A DNA stretch of 47,128 bases. It comes from Bacteroidales bacterium (lineage in GTDB: Bacteria > Bacteroidota > Bacteroidia > Bacteroidales > UBA932). Below the pieces are notes generated by a model. The model ran no database searches. It was given only the letters and a program-made list of their open reading frames with translations, and was not told where the DNA came from. Positions within the stretch are counted from its first letter, which is position 1, and the number at the start of each line of letters is the position of its first letter. The DNA is taken from the NCBI GenBank assembly GCA_004555145.1, contig SFJB01000001.1:1-47128 (forward strand), given 5' to 3'. Made by a program: the position numbers and the translations under genes. Shown piece after piece: positions 16,565 to 25,536 of the stretch.

Positions 16565-17311
16565 TTATCCCAAGCTCGATACCTCGGCTTCGGCGAGTTT
16601 TTCGGGGGAGCCTATGTCTATGAGACGGAAGCCGTCGGGAGCAGTCACGGCGCGAATCTTTTCCGTTGCAGCGAGGGAAAGATAGAAATCAATAATGGAG
16701 AATTTCTCCGGCCAGGCGTCCATCAGGGCGAAGACTCGCGGCGAGAGTATGTGTATGCCGCAGAACGAGAGCCTGGTGCAGGCGGCGGGATCGAAGTCCG
16801 GGTAGGGGCTTTTCACCTCCCCGGTGCGTATGTTCGTCCATCCGGCGAGCTTCATCTCCCGGTCGAACAGCAGGTAGCGGTCCGCATCAGTCGCGTCACA
16901 CACGAGCAGGCTCGCGAGGCAATCGTCCCCGGCGGCATCCTGCCGTATGAACCAGGATATGTCCAGATTGCTCAGTATGTCCACGTTGTGCACAAGGAAA
17001 CGCCCGGGTTCAGGGCTGCTCAGGAACCGTGCCGCGCGTTTGATGCCGCCACCCGTCTCCAGGGGACCGTCATCTTCGCGCGATACGTCAATATGCGAGC
17101 CGAAGTTCCCGTTGTGGCTCAAGTACTCCCCGACCTGGTCGGCGAAGTGGTGCGTGTTCACCACGAAATCGTTCACCCCGGCCGACTGGATCTTGCGTAT
17201 TACCCGCCCGAGCATGGCTTCTCCCCGCACCGGCACCAGAGCCTTGGGCATCTTGTCGGTAAGCGGACGCAGGCGGGTGCCGAGACCGGCCGCAAATATC
17301 ATCGCCTTCAT
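16565..17311 (-). CDS. MurU-like nucleotidyltransferase (sugar-1-phosphate)
   Basis: 248 residues from the ATG at 17309-17311. A longer reading from 17356 adds 15 residues that do not belong to the fold and lie inside the kinase gene. The start MKAMIFAAGLGTRLRPLTDK carries the nucleotide-binding GxGTRLRP signature and the conserved lysine (Lys23 in PKALVPV). GPLETGGGI and HNVDILSN hold the metal-binding Asp. It couples NTP to a sugar 1-phosphate. Together with the kinase just upstream (ATGA overlap) it matches the AmgK-MurU pair that makes UDP-MurNAc from recycled MurNAc. A heptose or hexose nucleotide pathway is the alternative. A terminator follows. Confidence 0.85.
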   Translation of the reverse strand: MKAMIFAAGLGTRLRPLTDKMPKALVPVRGEAMLGRVIRKIQSAGVNDFVVNTHHFADQVGEYLSHNGNFGSHIDVSREDDGPLETGGGIKRAARFLSSPEPGRFLVHNVDILSNLDISWFIRQDAAGDDCLASLLVCDATDADRYLLFDREMKLAGWTNIRTGEVKSPYPDFDPAACTRLSFCGIHILSPRVFALMDAWPEKFSIIDFYLSLAATEKIRAVTAPDGFRLIDIGSPEKLAEAEVSSLG

Positions 17312-18339
17312 TGCAACTCGAGTTTCAGTCCCGGGATGATGGTGCTGCCGTCCCATTCGTGCGCAAGGCGCATCAGCACTTCGCTGAGGTAAGGATAGCG
17401 TCCGAAAGGCACGCTCACCAGCTCGGCAATGCAGCCGAGTGCCGGTGCGATGCAGTCGATAAACAGCTGCTTGCGCTCCACCAGCCCGCGGAAACCGTAG
17501 GCGCCGAATTCCTGGAGCAGGCGTATGAGGGTGATGAGCCTGTACTTGCGTCGGAAATCGTCCGCGTCCACGGGTACGAATGACTCAAGGGCACGAAGGT
17601 AGCTGTTTTCCAACTCGGCGCGCAGGGCGGGACTGAAATGGGTGCCGGCGTTCCACAGGAAGGAGGCGAGGTCGTACTGCACGGGACCGCGGCGTCCGCC
17701 CTGGAAGTCAATGAAGCACGGCTCTCCATCCTTGATTATGATGTTGCGGGCCTGGAAATCTCTGTACATAAAGGTGTCGCCTTCAAAGTCAAGGGCGTCC
17801 AGCCTCAATCTGTCGATGTCGTCCTGGAGCCTTATCTCGTTGAACTCCAGCCCGGTGAGCTTTAGAAAGTCATACTTGAAATAATTCAGGTCGAAGTTTA
17901 CCATACGCTCGTTGAACTCGCGGTCAGGGAAGCATATATCCCAGTCGAGCCCATCCCCGACTTTGAACTGCACCGCCGGGAGCAGGGACATGGTGTCGTG
18001 AAGCCAGTTCAGTTGCTCCTCGCTGAAATTGCCTTCGGGAATCCTGGGTTTGAGGAGTTCGAAGAGCTGTCCGTCACCAAGATCTTCCTGAAGGTAAGTC
18101 ATCGAGTCGTCGGATACGGCGAATACTTCCGGAGCGTGAAGCCCGGCTCTGCGGAACTGCCTGTCAATGGTGAGAAAAGCCCTGTTCTCTGCCTGGTTGG
18201 TACCTTCGCAGGCGATGAAGGTTCCGCCTTCGCCGCTGACACGGAAATACTTTCTGGCGCTGCCGGAGAGGGGAAGGAGTTCCTTTTTCTCCGCTTCGCA
18301 GCCTGTGAGGCTGCGGTATAATTGTTCAATCTGAGACAT
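17308..18339 (-). CDS. AmgK-like sugar kinase (aminoglycoside-phosphotransferase fold)
   Basis: 343 residues. Catalytic loop YRDFQARN has Asp194 and Asn199; the usual His before Arg-Asp is a Tyr. The metal-binding FIDFQGGRRGP has Asp211. The N-terminal lobe has the LSGSARKYFRV nucleotide loop. Proteins of this kind phosphorylate the anomeric hydroxyl of MurNAc/GlcNAc in the AmgK-MurU cell-wall recycling bypass. The pairing with the MurU-like gene supports that role, but substrate specificity cannot be read directly. It is transcribed from a good promoter in the 181-bp region shared with the DeoR-family gene. Nearby mltF would generate peptidoglycan fragments. Confidence 0.85.
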   Translation of the reverse strand: MSQIEQLYRSLTGCEAEKKELLPLSGSARKYFRVSGEGGTFIACEGTNQAENRAFLTIDRQFRRAGLHAPEVFAVSDDSMTYLQEDLGDGQLFELLKPRIPEGNFSEEQLNWLHDTMSLLPAVQFKVGDGLDWDICFPDREFNERMVNFDLNYFKYDFLKLTGLEFNEIRLQDDIDRLRLDALDFEGDTFMYRDFQARNIIIKDGEPCFIDFQGGRRGPVQYDLASFLWNAGTHFSPALRAELENSYLRALESFVPVDADDFRRKYRLITLIRLLQEFGAYGFRGLVERKQLFIDCIAPALGCIAELVSVPFGRYPYLSEVLMRLAHEWDGSTIIPGLKLELQ

Positions 18340-18363
18340 AGTGATATTATATTGTCATTTCCG

Positions 18364-18393
18364 CAAATGTATGCGCAAAGGATTCTTTCGCAA
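18364..18393 (-). promoter_or_regulatory. Promoter of the AmgK/MurU-like pair
   Basis: Minus strand: -7 element TACATTTG (18364-18371, exact consensus) and a -33 TTG (18391-18393), 19 nt apart. The -33 box overlaps an inverted repeat. Confidence 0.65.
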
Positions 18394-18402
18394 CATGCGA
18401 AA
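18386..18402. promoter_or_regulatory. Inverted repeat, possible operator
   Basis: TTTCGCA (18386-18392) and TGCGAAA (18396-18402) form a perfect 7-bp inverted repeat with a 3-nt spacer. It covers the -33 box of the kinase promoter, where a bound repressor would block it. A second, shorter inverted repeat, AACAC-AAAA-GTGTT, lies at 18435-18448 upstream of the regulator's promoter. The binding protein is unknown; the adjacent DeoR-type regulator is a candidate. Confidence 0.4.
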
Positions 18403-18484
18403 CTTAAAACACTAATATAGAAAATTAATGGAAAAACACAAAAGTGTTGGAAAAGAAATCTGGGTATTTATGGAAAAAATTGAT

Positions 18485-18492
18485 TATCTTTG
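18485..18492 (+). promoter_or_regulatory. -7 promoter element of the DeoR-family regulator
   Basis: TATCTTTG matches TAnnTTTG exactly, 28 bp before the ATG at 18521. A TTTA at 18467-18470 is the best -33 candidate. Confidence 0.6.
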
Positions 18493-18520
18493 CATTACTA
18501 AAATCTAACTATATTTGTAA

Positions 18521-19288
18521 ATGGGACTAAACAAGAGAAGAACTGAAATTCTGTTGTTGATACAAGAAGACGGACACGCTAAAGTGCAGCAGTTGTCCAA
18601 GATATTCAATGTGTCGGAGGTTACCATCAGGCAGGACCTCGAAGAATTGGAGAAACTTGGATATGTTCAGAGAGAGCACGGCGGAGCCTTCCTGAAGGAT
18701 GTCGGCTCTTTTGCCAAAAGCGGTATGCTTTTCAATCAGGCCCACATTGAAGAAAAGAAGCTTTTGGCCAAGGTTGCGGCGCAGTTCGTAAACGACGGGG
18801 AAAGCATAATTCTCGATTCCGGTTCCACCACCACCGAGCTCGCAAGGTGCCTGCTCTCGCGCAACAATCTCGTAGTCCTGACAAATGCCCTCAATATTGC
18901 ATACATACTTGGAGAGAACCCTGGAATCAGCCTTTTCCTCTCGGGAGGCGAGTTCAAGGCGCCTACACTCTCGATGACCGGAGAACTTGCTGCAGGCATG
19001 TTCAAGGGTTTCCATGCCGAGAAGCTTTTCCTCGCCACCGCCGGCATCACCCTGGACAACCTGATGCTCACTTACCCGAGCTTCAGCGACCTAGCCGTGA
19101 AGAAGGCCATGATCAAGTCTTCGGCAAAGGTGTATCTTCTGGCTGACTCATCCAAGATAGGCAATCCTTCCCTTGCGAACCTCGGCAGCATCTCTATGAT
19201 AAATACTCTGATCACTGACTCGAATATAGCCCCTGAGGTTGTCGCCAAAATCGAGGCTCTCGGAGTCGAGGTAATAATTGCTGAATAG
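18521..19288 (+). CDS. DeoR/GlpR-family transcriptional regulator
   Basis: 255 residues, normal family length. N-terminal winged helix-turn-helix at about 6-57 (LLIQEDGHAKVQQLSKIF, then VSEVTIRQDLEELEKLGYVQREHGGA). The C-terminal sugar-phosphate sensing domain has DSGSTTTELARCL, VLTNALNIA, LSGGEF and the late LLADSSKIG. Family members are mostly repressors released by a phosphorylated sugar. It lies next to, and faces, the end of the 14-gene sugar utilisation operon, which has no hybrid two-component or sigma/anti-sigma regulator of its own, so it is the most likely local regulator. The link is inference. Confidence 0.9.
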   Translation: MGLNKRRTEILLLIQEDGHAKVQQLSKIFNVSEVTIRQDLEELEKLGYVQREHGGAFLKDVGSFAKSGMLFNQAHIEEKKLLAKVAAQFVNDGESIILDSGSTTTELARCLLSRNNLVVLTNALNIAYILGENPGISLFLSGGEFKAPTLSMTGELAAGMFKGFHAEKLFLATAGITLDNLMLTYPSFSDLAVKKAMIKSSAKVYLLADSSKIGNPSLANLGSISMINTLITDSNIAPEVVAKIEALGVEVIIAE

Positions 19289-19305
19289 TCTTGATATACA
19301 TAAAG

Positions 19306-19340
19306 ACAGCCGGACGGAAGAACCGCCCGGCTGTTTCTAT
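19306..19340. terminator. Bidirectional terminator between the regulator and GH2 genes
   Basis: ACAGCCGG (19306-19313) pairs with CCGGCTGT (19327-19334). An inner CGG/CCG extends the stem beyond one mismatch. TTTCTAT follows on the plus strand and CTTTATG on the minus strand. It can end the convergent transcripts of both neighbours. Confidence 0.75.
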
Positions 19341-19353
19341 ATGCAGCCCGCTG

Positions 19354-22300
19354 TCAGTCAATAAGACTTATGGTGAACTCCCTGGAATATTCGGAAGGGT
19401 AGGTCCTGTAGGCAGTGAATATGCCTCGGGCGGTACATCCCACTCCGCTGGTGCTGTAATCGAGATTGAAGGTGACGGAATCAGACTTCTTCAACTGATA
19501 CTGGTAAACCGCTTTGGTAAGATTCTCAGTATCATAGTTATAGGCATTGAAGTTGAAAAGGTCTCCGGAAGAGATGCGTATGCCCTTGCCGTCTTCTCCG
19601 CTGAGTTCCACCCACCTGTTCTCAGTCCTCAGTCCGAAGTCCTGAGGAATGAGGTATGGTTCAAACATCGAATCGATATCCGAACTCCAGATACCTATCC
19701 TGTACCCGCTCTTCCGGTCCGGATAATTGGCCTGAGGGCCCCTTCCGTACCATTCCACGTTCTGCAGCTCCGGGTTGAATCCCATGCTTACGCCTATCCT
19801 CGGAAGCCATTCCGGCATTGAGCCCTGAGGCTTGATGTCGTGGCGCACGCGCAAGTCTCCGTCAGGGTAGATGCAGAACTCATACACGCTCTCGAAGCCG
19901 TTGAAGCTGACGCCGCTGATATACTGGTCAAGCTGGCGCATTTCGCCTGATGCTCCTCCGAGGAGGACGAGTTCCCTCACCTTCACCACTACCGCTTCGT
20001 CTGACTTTATTGTCCTGACGGAGGAAGTAAGGTGGGAGAGGCGGTCCAGTCCCGCCGCATAGTATATGCCTGCAAGCACATTGGTGTGGCCTATGCTGCC
20101 ATAGCCGCCCTGTTTAGGCTGGCTAACGCTTCTGGAGTTCCAACCGTCAAGCTCGTTGGCCAGAGGGGCCCTCCATACATTCAGGCTCATAGGCCTGAGG
20201 AGCATCTCCTTGCCGCCGGACACTATAGAGCAGAGCTCTCCACTCCTGCTGTCGAACCCGTAGGAGAATCCTTCCCCTTTCACAACTATCATATCCCCGG
20301 TTTCGGTGAGCTCCAGAGCCTTGCCTTCGTGCTGCGCTGCCGGGGCAGGAAGATTCCATCCCCTGAGTTCGAACTGGTCCCAGGACACTTCGTGGCCTTT
20401 CTTTGCCCAGAGTTCATCTTCGCGCAGAACGGAGTTGATTTCCAGCCTGTATTCTTTTCCGGGGGCTATCTCAGGCTTGGTGAGAGCAATGTTGATGCTC
20501 TTCCTCGAGAGAGGGGCAAGCTCGATATCAAGTTCTCCGCCGTCTATGGCTTCGTTGTCAGCATACAGGGTCCAGGTGGTGAGATAGTGGTCGGCGTTGG
20601 TGAAATGGTTTCTGTTCCAAACCTCCACGAGCCCGCTGTCTTCATCCAGAAGTCTGAATGACAGAGGCTGCACGCTTTTCTTCATCTGCCACATCTCTGG
20701 TTGAGGCGTTCTGTCCGGCCAGATGCTGCCGTAGGTGCGTCCACCCACTCCGTGTGACCAGAATGTGCCGCCGTCCCTCTCTTCCTCGAAGTCCAGCCAA
20801 AGCACCGCGTCTTCTGCCCTCAAAAGGGAGCTATCGGAAATGGCGCGGTCAAAGATGCCGACGTTGTCTATGATGGCGTCACAGATATACTCGTTCGTCT
20901 CCTGTCCGAAACGTTGCTCGTCTCTGCCCACGCATACGGACAAAGGAAGATTTCTGATATTCCCGGAGGCCTTGCAGCTCCCGAGAAGCTTGCCGTCGAC
21001 TATGAGCTTCATCGTGGCTCCGTCATACACGGCCGTTACCTTGTGCCAACGGTTCTCCCAATCCTCCGGCAAATCCACACTCAGGCATACCCTGCGTCCG
21101 GTGTCGATGTAGAAGTCCAGCTTGTCCTTGCCGTTCTGCTTGAGTCCGTACTGGTTGCTGCCCTTGGTAATCATATAGCCGCCGCTGGAATTGTATTTGC
21201 GCGGGTAGATGTCAAGGCTGAGGGTGAGCTCGTCGGATGTAATCTCGAGCCCGCTTGAAGGATATACCTGAACCCACTGGTCCAACTTGTTGAGGTCCAG
21301 TGCCTTGCCGCTGATTCCAGGGACGAGCTTGGCGTTGCCCATAATTACTGCCTGGGTGCCCTGCGGGGACTTGTCGCACAGCTCGCGCAGCTCGCGGGTG
21401 AGTCCTATGCTCACGAAGTCCCATACGGCGCCGCCCATCAGACTCGGGTGCTCGTAGATCTCGTTCCAATAGTCATCCATTCCACCGCCGCCGTTGCCTG
21501 CCACAGACAGGTACTCATCCATAAAGGACGGGCGCTTGTCGCTGTCGTCGAAGCCATAGCGCACCTCGTGCTCCACAGGGGAAGGGTAGCGTGGACCTAT
21601 GATGTCTTCAGCAGGGTGCACGGCAGAGTTGCCGCCGTACATCCAGAATCTGGTAGGGTCATATTTCTTTCCCTCCTTCACCACCTCGTTGATGTTGAAG
21701 CTCTCACCGCTTTCGTTGCCGGCACTCCAGAAGAGTACGCAGGCGTGGTTGCGGTCGCGCAGCACCATACGGCGAACGCGTTCCCTGTACATTTCGGTGA
21801 ACTCACTCATCGAACATACGTATTCGGTGGCGTGTGCCTCGTCTCCCGTCTCGTCGATAATGTAGAGTCCATATTCGTCCGCGAGTTCGAGGTACTTGTT
21901 GACAGGAGGGTAGTGGGAAGTGCGTACAGCGTTGAAATTGAACTGCTTGAGTATCTCCATATCCTTGCGTATCACCTCTTCGGTCATCACGTGGCCAAGT
22001 TCCGGATGCTGCATGTGCGAGCATTGGGCGTTGACCTTGAGGGGCACGCCGTTGAGGTAGAATACTCCGTCCCGGATCTCAGTCTTCTTGAAGCCTATCT
22101 TCTTGGTGACGCTGTCGATTATCCTGCCTCCCTCGTCTTTGAGGCTGAGGGTGAGTTCATATAGGGCAGGGGACTCGGCTGACCATTTCTCCGGAGCGAT
22201 GACCTTGTCCTTGAGGCTCAGGGTCTTCTTCTCTCCCGCTCCGAGGCTGAATTCCCCGCTGTCCATGCTGCTGACGGTCTTGCCTTCCCTGCTGACACTG

Positions 22301-23223
22301 GCGTTCAGCTGAAGTTTGCCCTGAGGTGCCGCGTAGGATTTGACATCCACCTTTACCAGCAGGTCGGAGTCCCTGTAGTCGGAGTCGAAGTCGGTTATGA
22401 CCTGCCAGTCGAAGATTCTGGTCTGTCCGGTGGCATACAGGCAAACGTCGTCAAAGATGCCTGCAAGCCTCCAATAGTCCTGACCTTCAAGGTAGTAGCC
22501 ATCGGAATACTTGGTCACGAGCACGGCTATGGTGTTGCGTCCCGGCTTTACGTAGCCGGTGATGTCGAACTCGGCCGGCTCCTGAGCACCCTCGTTGTAT
22601 CCGACCTCCTGACCGTTCACCCAGAGGAAGAAGGCTGAAGCAACCTTTTCAAAACGTATGAAAATCTTGTCGCCCTTCCACGAAGAAGGGATGTTGACCG
22701 CTTTTCTGTATGCTCCGCTGGGGTTGAATTCCATAGGAACCTCAGGAACTTCCACGGCAAACGGGTCGGAAGACATTGACGACAGCCTGTACTGAGCCAT
22801 CCTCTTGGACGCATCGCTGGCCGGGATTTCTCCGTTTACGATGCGCCTGAGCGAATCGGCCATTGCCCGCGGCAGTCTGGTAGGGAAAGGTGAGGTGACA
22901 TTTCGGAATACCGGTTCACCGTAGCCCAGCATCTCCCAGTTTGACGGGACCTTTATCTTATCCCATTTCGCATCGTTGAATGACGTGCGGAAGAAGTTCT
23001 CGGGGATGTCATAAGGGGACTCCCCGTAGAGGAAACGCCATTCTCCGTTGAGGGAGATGTTCTTTTCCGGAATATGGTAGGCCCGTCCCTCTTCCTGATT
23101 CTCTTCGAAAACCGTCAGATTCATCAGGTAGTCAGGCAGCCTTTCCATATAAGGAAGGCTCTGCGCCCGTGCCGTAAAAGGCAGAACGCAGAGCACTATG
23201 AGTGAGAAATACTTTAATCTCAT
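19354..23223 (-). CDS. Secreted GH2 beta-galactosidase-like glycosidase with an inserted LamG-like domain
   Basis: 1289 residues from the ATG at 23221-23223, which overlaps the GH3 stop (TAATG). A reading from 23286 adds 21 residues before the signal peptide MRLKYFSLIVLCVLPFTARA and is rejected. Domains: sugar-binding jelly roll (about 50-260), Ig-like sandwich (265-375), TIM barrel (380-625) with acid/base Glu504 in SAGNESGES and nucleophile Glu570 in FMDEYLS. Then comes a LamG/concanavalin-like insert (about 640-800, ALDLNKLDQWVQV to DAIIDNVGIFDRAIS), a beta sandwich, and the C-terminal beta-galactosidase small-chain domain (about 1000-1289). It should remove a terminal beta-linked sugar; the exact sugar is open. 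Confidence 0.93.
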   Translation of the reverse strand: MRLKYFSLIVLCVLPFTARAQSLPYMERLPDYLMNLTVFEENQEEGRAYHIPEKNISLNGEWRFLYGESPYDIPENFFRTSFNDAKWDKIKVPSNWEMLGYGEPVFRNVTSPFPTRLPRAMADSLRRIVNGEIPASDASKRMAQYRLSSMSSDPFAVEVPEVPMEFNPSGAYRKAVNIPSSWKGDKIFIRFEKVASAFFLWVNGQEVGYNEGAQEPAEFDITGYVKPGRNTIAVLVTKYSDGYYLEGQDYWRLAGIFDDVCLYATGQTRIFDWQVITDFDSDYRDSDLLVKVDVKSYAAPQGKLQLNASVSREGKTVSSMDSGEFSLGAGEKKTLSLKDKVIAPEKWSAESPALYELTLSLKDEGGRIIDSVTKKIGFKKTEIRDGVFYLNGVPLKVNAQCSHMQHPELGHVMTEEVIRKDMEILKQFNFNAVRTSHYPPVNKYLELADEYGLYIIDETGDEAHATEYVCSMSEFTEMYRERVRRMVLRDRNHACVLFWSAGNESGESFNINEVVKEGKKYDPTRFWMYGGNSAVHPAEDIIGPRYPSPVEHEVRYGFDDSDKRPSFMDEYLSVAGNGGGGMDDYWNEIYEHPSLMGGAVWDFVSIGLTRELRELCDKSPQGTQAVIMGNAKLVPGISGKALDLNKLDQWVQVYPSSGLEITSDELTLSLDIYPRKYNSSGGYMITKGSNQYGLKQNGKDKLDFYIDTGRRVCLSVDLPEDWENRWHKVTAVYDGATMKLIVDGKLLGSCKASGNIRNLPLSVCVGRDEQRFGQETNEYICDAIIDNVGIFDRAISDSSLLRAEDAVLWLDFEEERDGGTFWSHGVGGRTYGSIWPDRTPQPEMWQMKKSVQPLSFRLLDEDSGLVEVWNRNHFTNADHYLTTWTLYADNEAIDGGELDIELAPLSRKSINIALTKPEIAPGKEYRLEINSVLREDELWAKKGHEVSWDQFELRGWNLPAPAAQHEGKALELTETGDMIVVKGEGFSYGFDSRSGELCSIVSGGKEMLLRPMSLNVWRAPLANELDGWNSRSVSQPKQGGYGSIGHTNVLAGIYYAAGLDRLSHLTSSVRTIKSDEAVVVKVRELVLLGGASGEMRQLDQYISGVSFNGFESVYEFCIYPDGDLRVRHDIKPQGSMPEWLPRIGVSMGFNPELQNVEWYGRGPQANYPDRKSGYRIGIWSSDIDSMFEPYLIPQDFGLRTENRWVELSGEDGKGIRISSGDLFNFNAYNYDTENLTKAVYQYQLKKSDSVTFNLDYSTSGVGCTARGIFTAYRTYPSEYSREFTISLID

Positions 23224-25514
23224 TAATCGAAAATCGTATTGACCTTCCAGGACTGGGCTTTTTTGAGCTTGTATTCGCCGCTGCACTGAGGAGCATCGAC
23301 ATTCTTGGAGAAGAATACCTTGTAGCTGCCTGCTGCGGTCTCCCAGCTGGAATTGGCCTCGTTGAATGAAGCGAGGCTGTAATTGTCGACTGAGAGGGTG
23401 AGAGTTTGGGATTCGCCCGGCTGGAGTTCCCTGGTCTTTGCGAAGGCCTTGAGCTCGAGCTTAGGCTTGTCCATACCTCCCTGAGGAGCGCTCACGTAGA
23501 GCTCAACCACTTCCTTGCCGGCTACGGAACCGGTGTTGGTCACGGTTACAGTGGCGGTGAAGCCGTCTTTGCCGGCCTTCACTGCAGGCTTGGAGTATGA
23601 GAACTCAGTGTAGGAAAGACCGTAACCGAAAGGATAGGAAACCTTGGTGCCGGTGGTGGTGAAGTGCCTGTAACCTACGTAGATACCTTCGTCGTAGTTG
23701 GTGTAGTCAACGTCCTTGGCAGGCGCTGCCGGACCACGGAAAAACATATTGCTCTGTGGCCTGGTGTAGTCATAAGGGAAGTTGGATGATGAAGGATGGT
23801 CGGTGAAGTTGACAGGGAAGGTCATAGGGAGCTTTCCTGAAGGGTTCGCCTTGCCGGTGAGCACGTCTGCAACTGCGTTTGCGCCTTCCTGGCCAGGTGA
23901 CCAAGGGAGAAGGATGGCGTCAACCATCTCCTTCCAGGAGTTGGTCTCGATCACGCCGCCGATATTCAGCACCACTACCACCTTCTTTCCTTCAAGGTGG
24001 AAGGCTGCGCTGACGTTCTGGATGAGTTCGCGTTCCACTGCGGTGAGCTCGAAGTCATCCATCATCTTGCGGTCTGCGCCTTCTCCGGCGTTCCTGCCTA
24101 TGGTTATGACTGCTACGTCATTGTTCTTTGCCTGGCGCTTGATGGCTGCGCTTCCGACAGGGATTTCAGCGAGTTTGGCGGAGCCGAGAAGAGGCCTGTT
24201 TGAGTTGCTGCTGTTGAGCTTGTTGTTTGCATTGTAGTACTTGATATAAGACTCGTAATAGTCCACGAGGTCTTTGTCGAGCTTGAAGCCTGCGTTCTCG
24301 AGGCCTTCCTTCATATTCACGACGTATGCCTTGTTCACGTTTCCGGAACCGGTTCCGCCCGCAACGAAGTCAATTGATGAGATGCCGTACATTGCAACCT
24401 TCTCGCTGCCGCTGAGCGGAAGGGCGCCCTCATTCCTGAGGAGTACCATGGATTCGGCTGCGGCGCTGCGTGCTACTGCTGCGTGTGCCTTGAGATCCGG
24501 TGCGTCAGAGTACTTATAGCCCTGGAAGCGTGGGGTCTTTATGATGTAGTTGAGTATGTTGCGAACGTTCCTGTCGAGGTCTGCCTCGGAGAGGCTGCCG
24601 TCCTTCACTGCTGCGATGATGCGCTCGATTTCGCTCTGCGCACCCGGCTCCATGAGGTCGTTCTGGGCAATGACTGCCTTAACTGTGCCTTCCTTGTTGC
24701 CCCAGTCGGTCATCACGATGCCGGTGTATCCCCAGTCCTCGCGGAGGACCTTGGTGAGAAGGTCGTGGCTCTGCTGGGTAAATTCACCGTTCAGCTGGTT
24801 GTATGAGGACATCACGGTCCAAGGGTCAGACTCCTTCACTGCGATCTCGAAGTTCTTGAGGTAGATTTCACGCAGGGCGCGTACACTGACCTTGGCGTCG
24901 TTCATATTGCGGTTGGTCTCCTGGTTGTTGGCGGCATAGTGCTTGATGGAGGTGCCGACGCCGTTCTTCTGAATTCCGCGAACGTATGCGGCAGCCATCT
25001 TACCGCTGAGCAGAGGGTCTTCGGAGAAGTACTCGAAGTTGCGTCCGCAGAGCGGGTTGCGGTGTATGTTCATGCCCGGGGCGAGGAGCACGTCCACGCC
25101 GTACTCGAGCACCTCATTGCCCATAGCATCAGTAACTGACTCCACGAGATCGAGGTCCCAGGAGCTGGCAAGCAGGGTTCCTACAGGGAAACCGGTGCAG
25201 TAGAATGTCTTGCTGCTGCCTTCCCTGGTCGGGGAAATGCGGAGACCTGCAGGGCCGTCTGCGAGGACGGTGGCAGGGATGCCGAGGCGAGGGAGTGCCC
25301 TGGTGGTGCCGGCTGCTCCAGGTACGAGGTTGGCTGAACCGGTAGGGATTCCGTCGATGTTGACCATACGGCTGCCGCCCACGCAAAGGGCTGCCTTTTC
25401 CTGAAGGGTCATCGCCTTGAGCACCTCCTCAACATTGTCCTTGTTGAGCTGAGGCTGGGCGAAGAGGGTTGCGGCACATGCAAGAGCCGCGAGGATTGTG
25501 ATTGTCTTGCGCAT
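23223..25514 (-). CDS. Secreted GH3 beta-glycosidase
   Basis: 763 residues. Signal peptide MRKTITILAALACAATLFAQ. The GH3 N-terminal TIM barrel includes LADGPAGLRISP, the substrate-binding KHYAANNQETNR and the nucleophile Asp270 in GIVMTDWGN. The second alpha/beta domain spans about 370-590 and a C-terminal fibronectin-type III-like domain about 655-750. This is the architecture of beta-glucosidases and beta-xylosidases. It lies 22 bp after the nucleoside-hydrolase-like gene and its stop overlaps the GH2 start. It would remove a non-reducing beta-glucosyl or similar residue after other enzymes expose it. Confidence 0.94.
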   Translation of the reverse strand: MRKTITILAALACAATLFAQPQLNKDNVEEVLKAMTLQEKAALCVGGSRMVNIDGIPTGSANLVPGAAGTTRALPRLGIPATVLADGPAGLRISPTREGSSKTFYCTGFPVGTLLASSWDLDLVESVTDAMGNEVLEYGVDVLLAPGMNIHRNPLCGRNFEYFSEDPLLSGKMAAAYVRGIQKNGVGTSIKHYAANNQETNRNMNDAKVSVRALREIYLKNFEIAVKESDPWTVMSSYNQLNGEFTQQSHDLLTKVLREDWGYTGIVMTDWGNKEGTVKAVIAQNDLMEPGAQSEIERIIAAVKDGSLSEADLDRNVRNILNYIIKTPRFQGYKYSDAPDLKAHAAVARSAAAESMVLLRNEGALPLSGSEKVAMYGISSIDFVAGGTGSGNVNKAYVVNMKEGLENAGFKLDKDLVDYYESYIKYYNANNKLNSSNSNRPLLGSAKLAEIPVGSAAIKRQAKNNDVAVITIGRNAGEGADRKMMDDFELTAVERELIQNVSAAFHLEGKKVVVVLNIGGVIETNSWKEMVDAILLPWSPGQEGANAVADVLTGKANPSGKLPMTFPVNFTDHPSSSNFPYDYTRPQSNMFFRGPAAPAKDVDYTNYDEGIYVGYRHFTTTGTKVSYPFGYGLSYTEFSYSKPAVKAGKDGFTATVTVTNTGSVAGKEVVELYVSAPQGGMDKPKLELKAFAKTRELQPGESQTLTLSVDNYSLASFNEANSSWETAAGSYKVFFSKNVDAPQCSGEYKLKKAQSWKVNTIFD

Positions 25515-25536
25515 AATGATTAACGGTTATTTGTTT

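Noticed and set aside
17312..17356. Longer start of the nucleotidyltransferase
   Set aside because: It adds 15 residues before the conserved first strand and destroys the ATGA coupling with the kinase gene.
23224..23286. Longer start of the GH2 protein
   Set aside because: It would put 21 residues before a clear signal peptide and lies inside the GH3 coding region.
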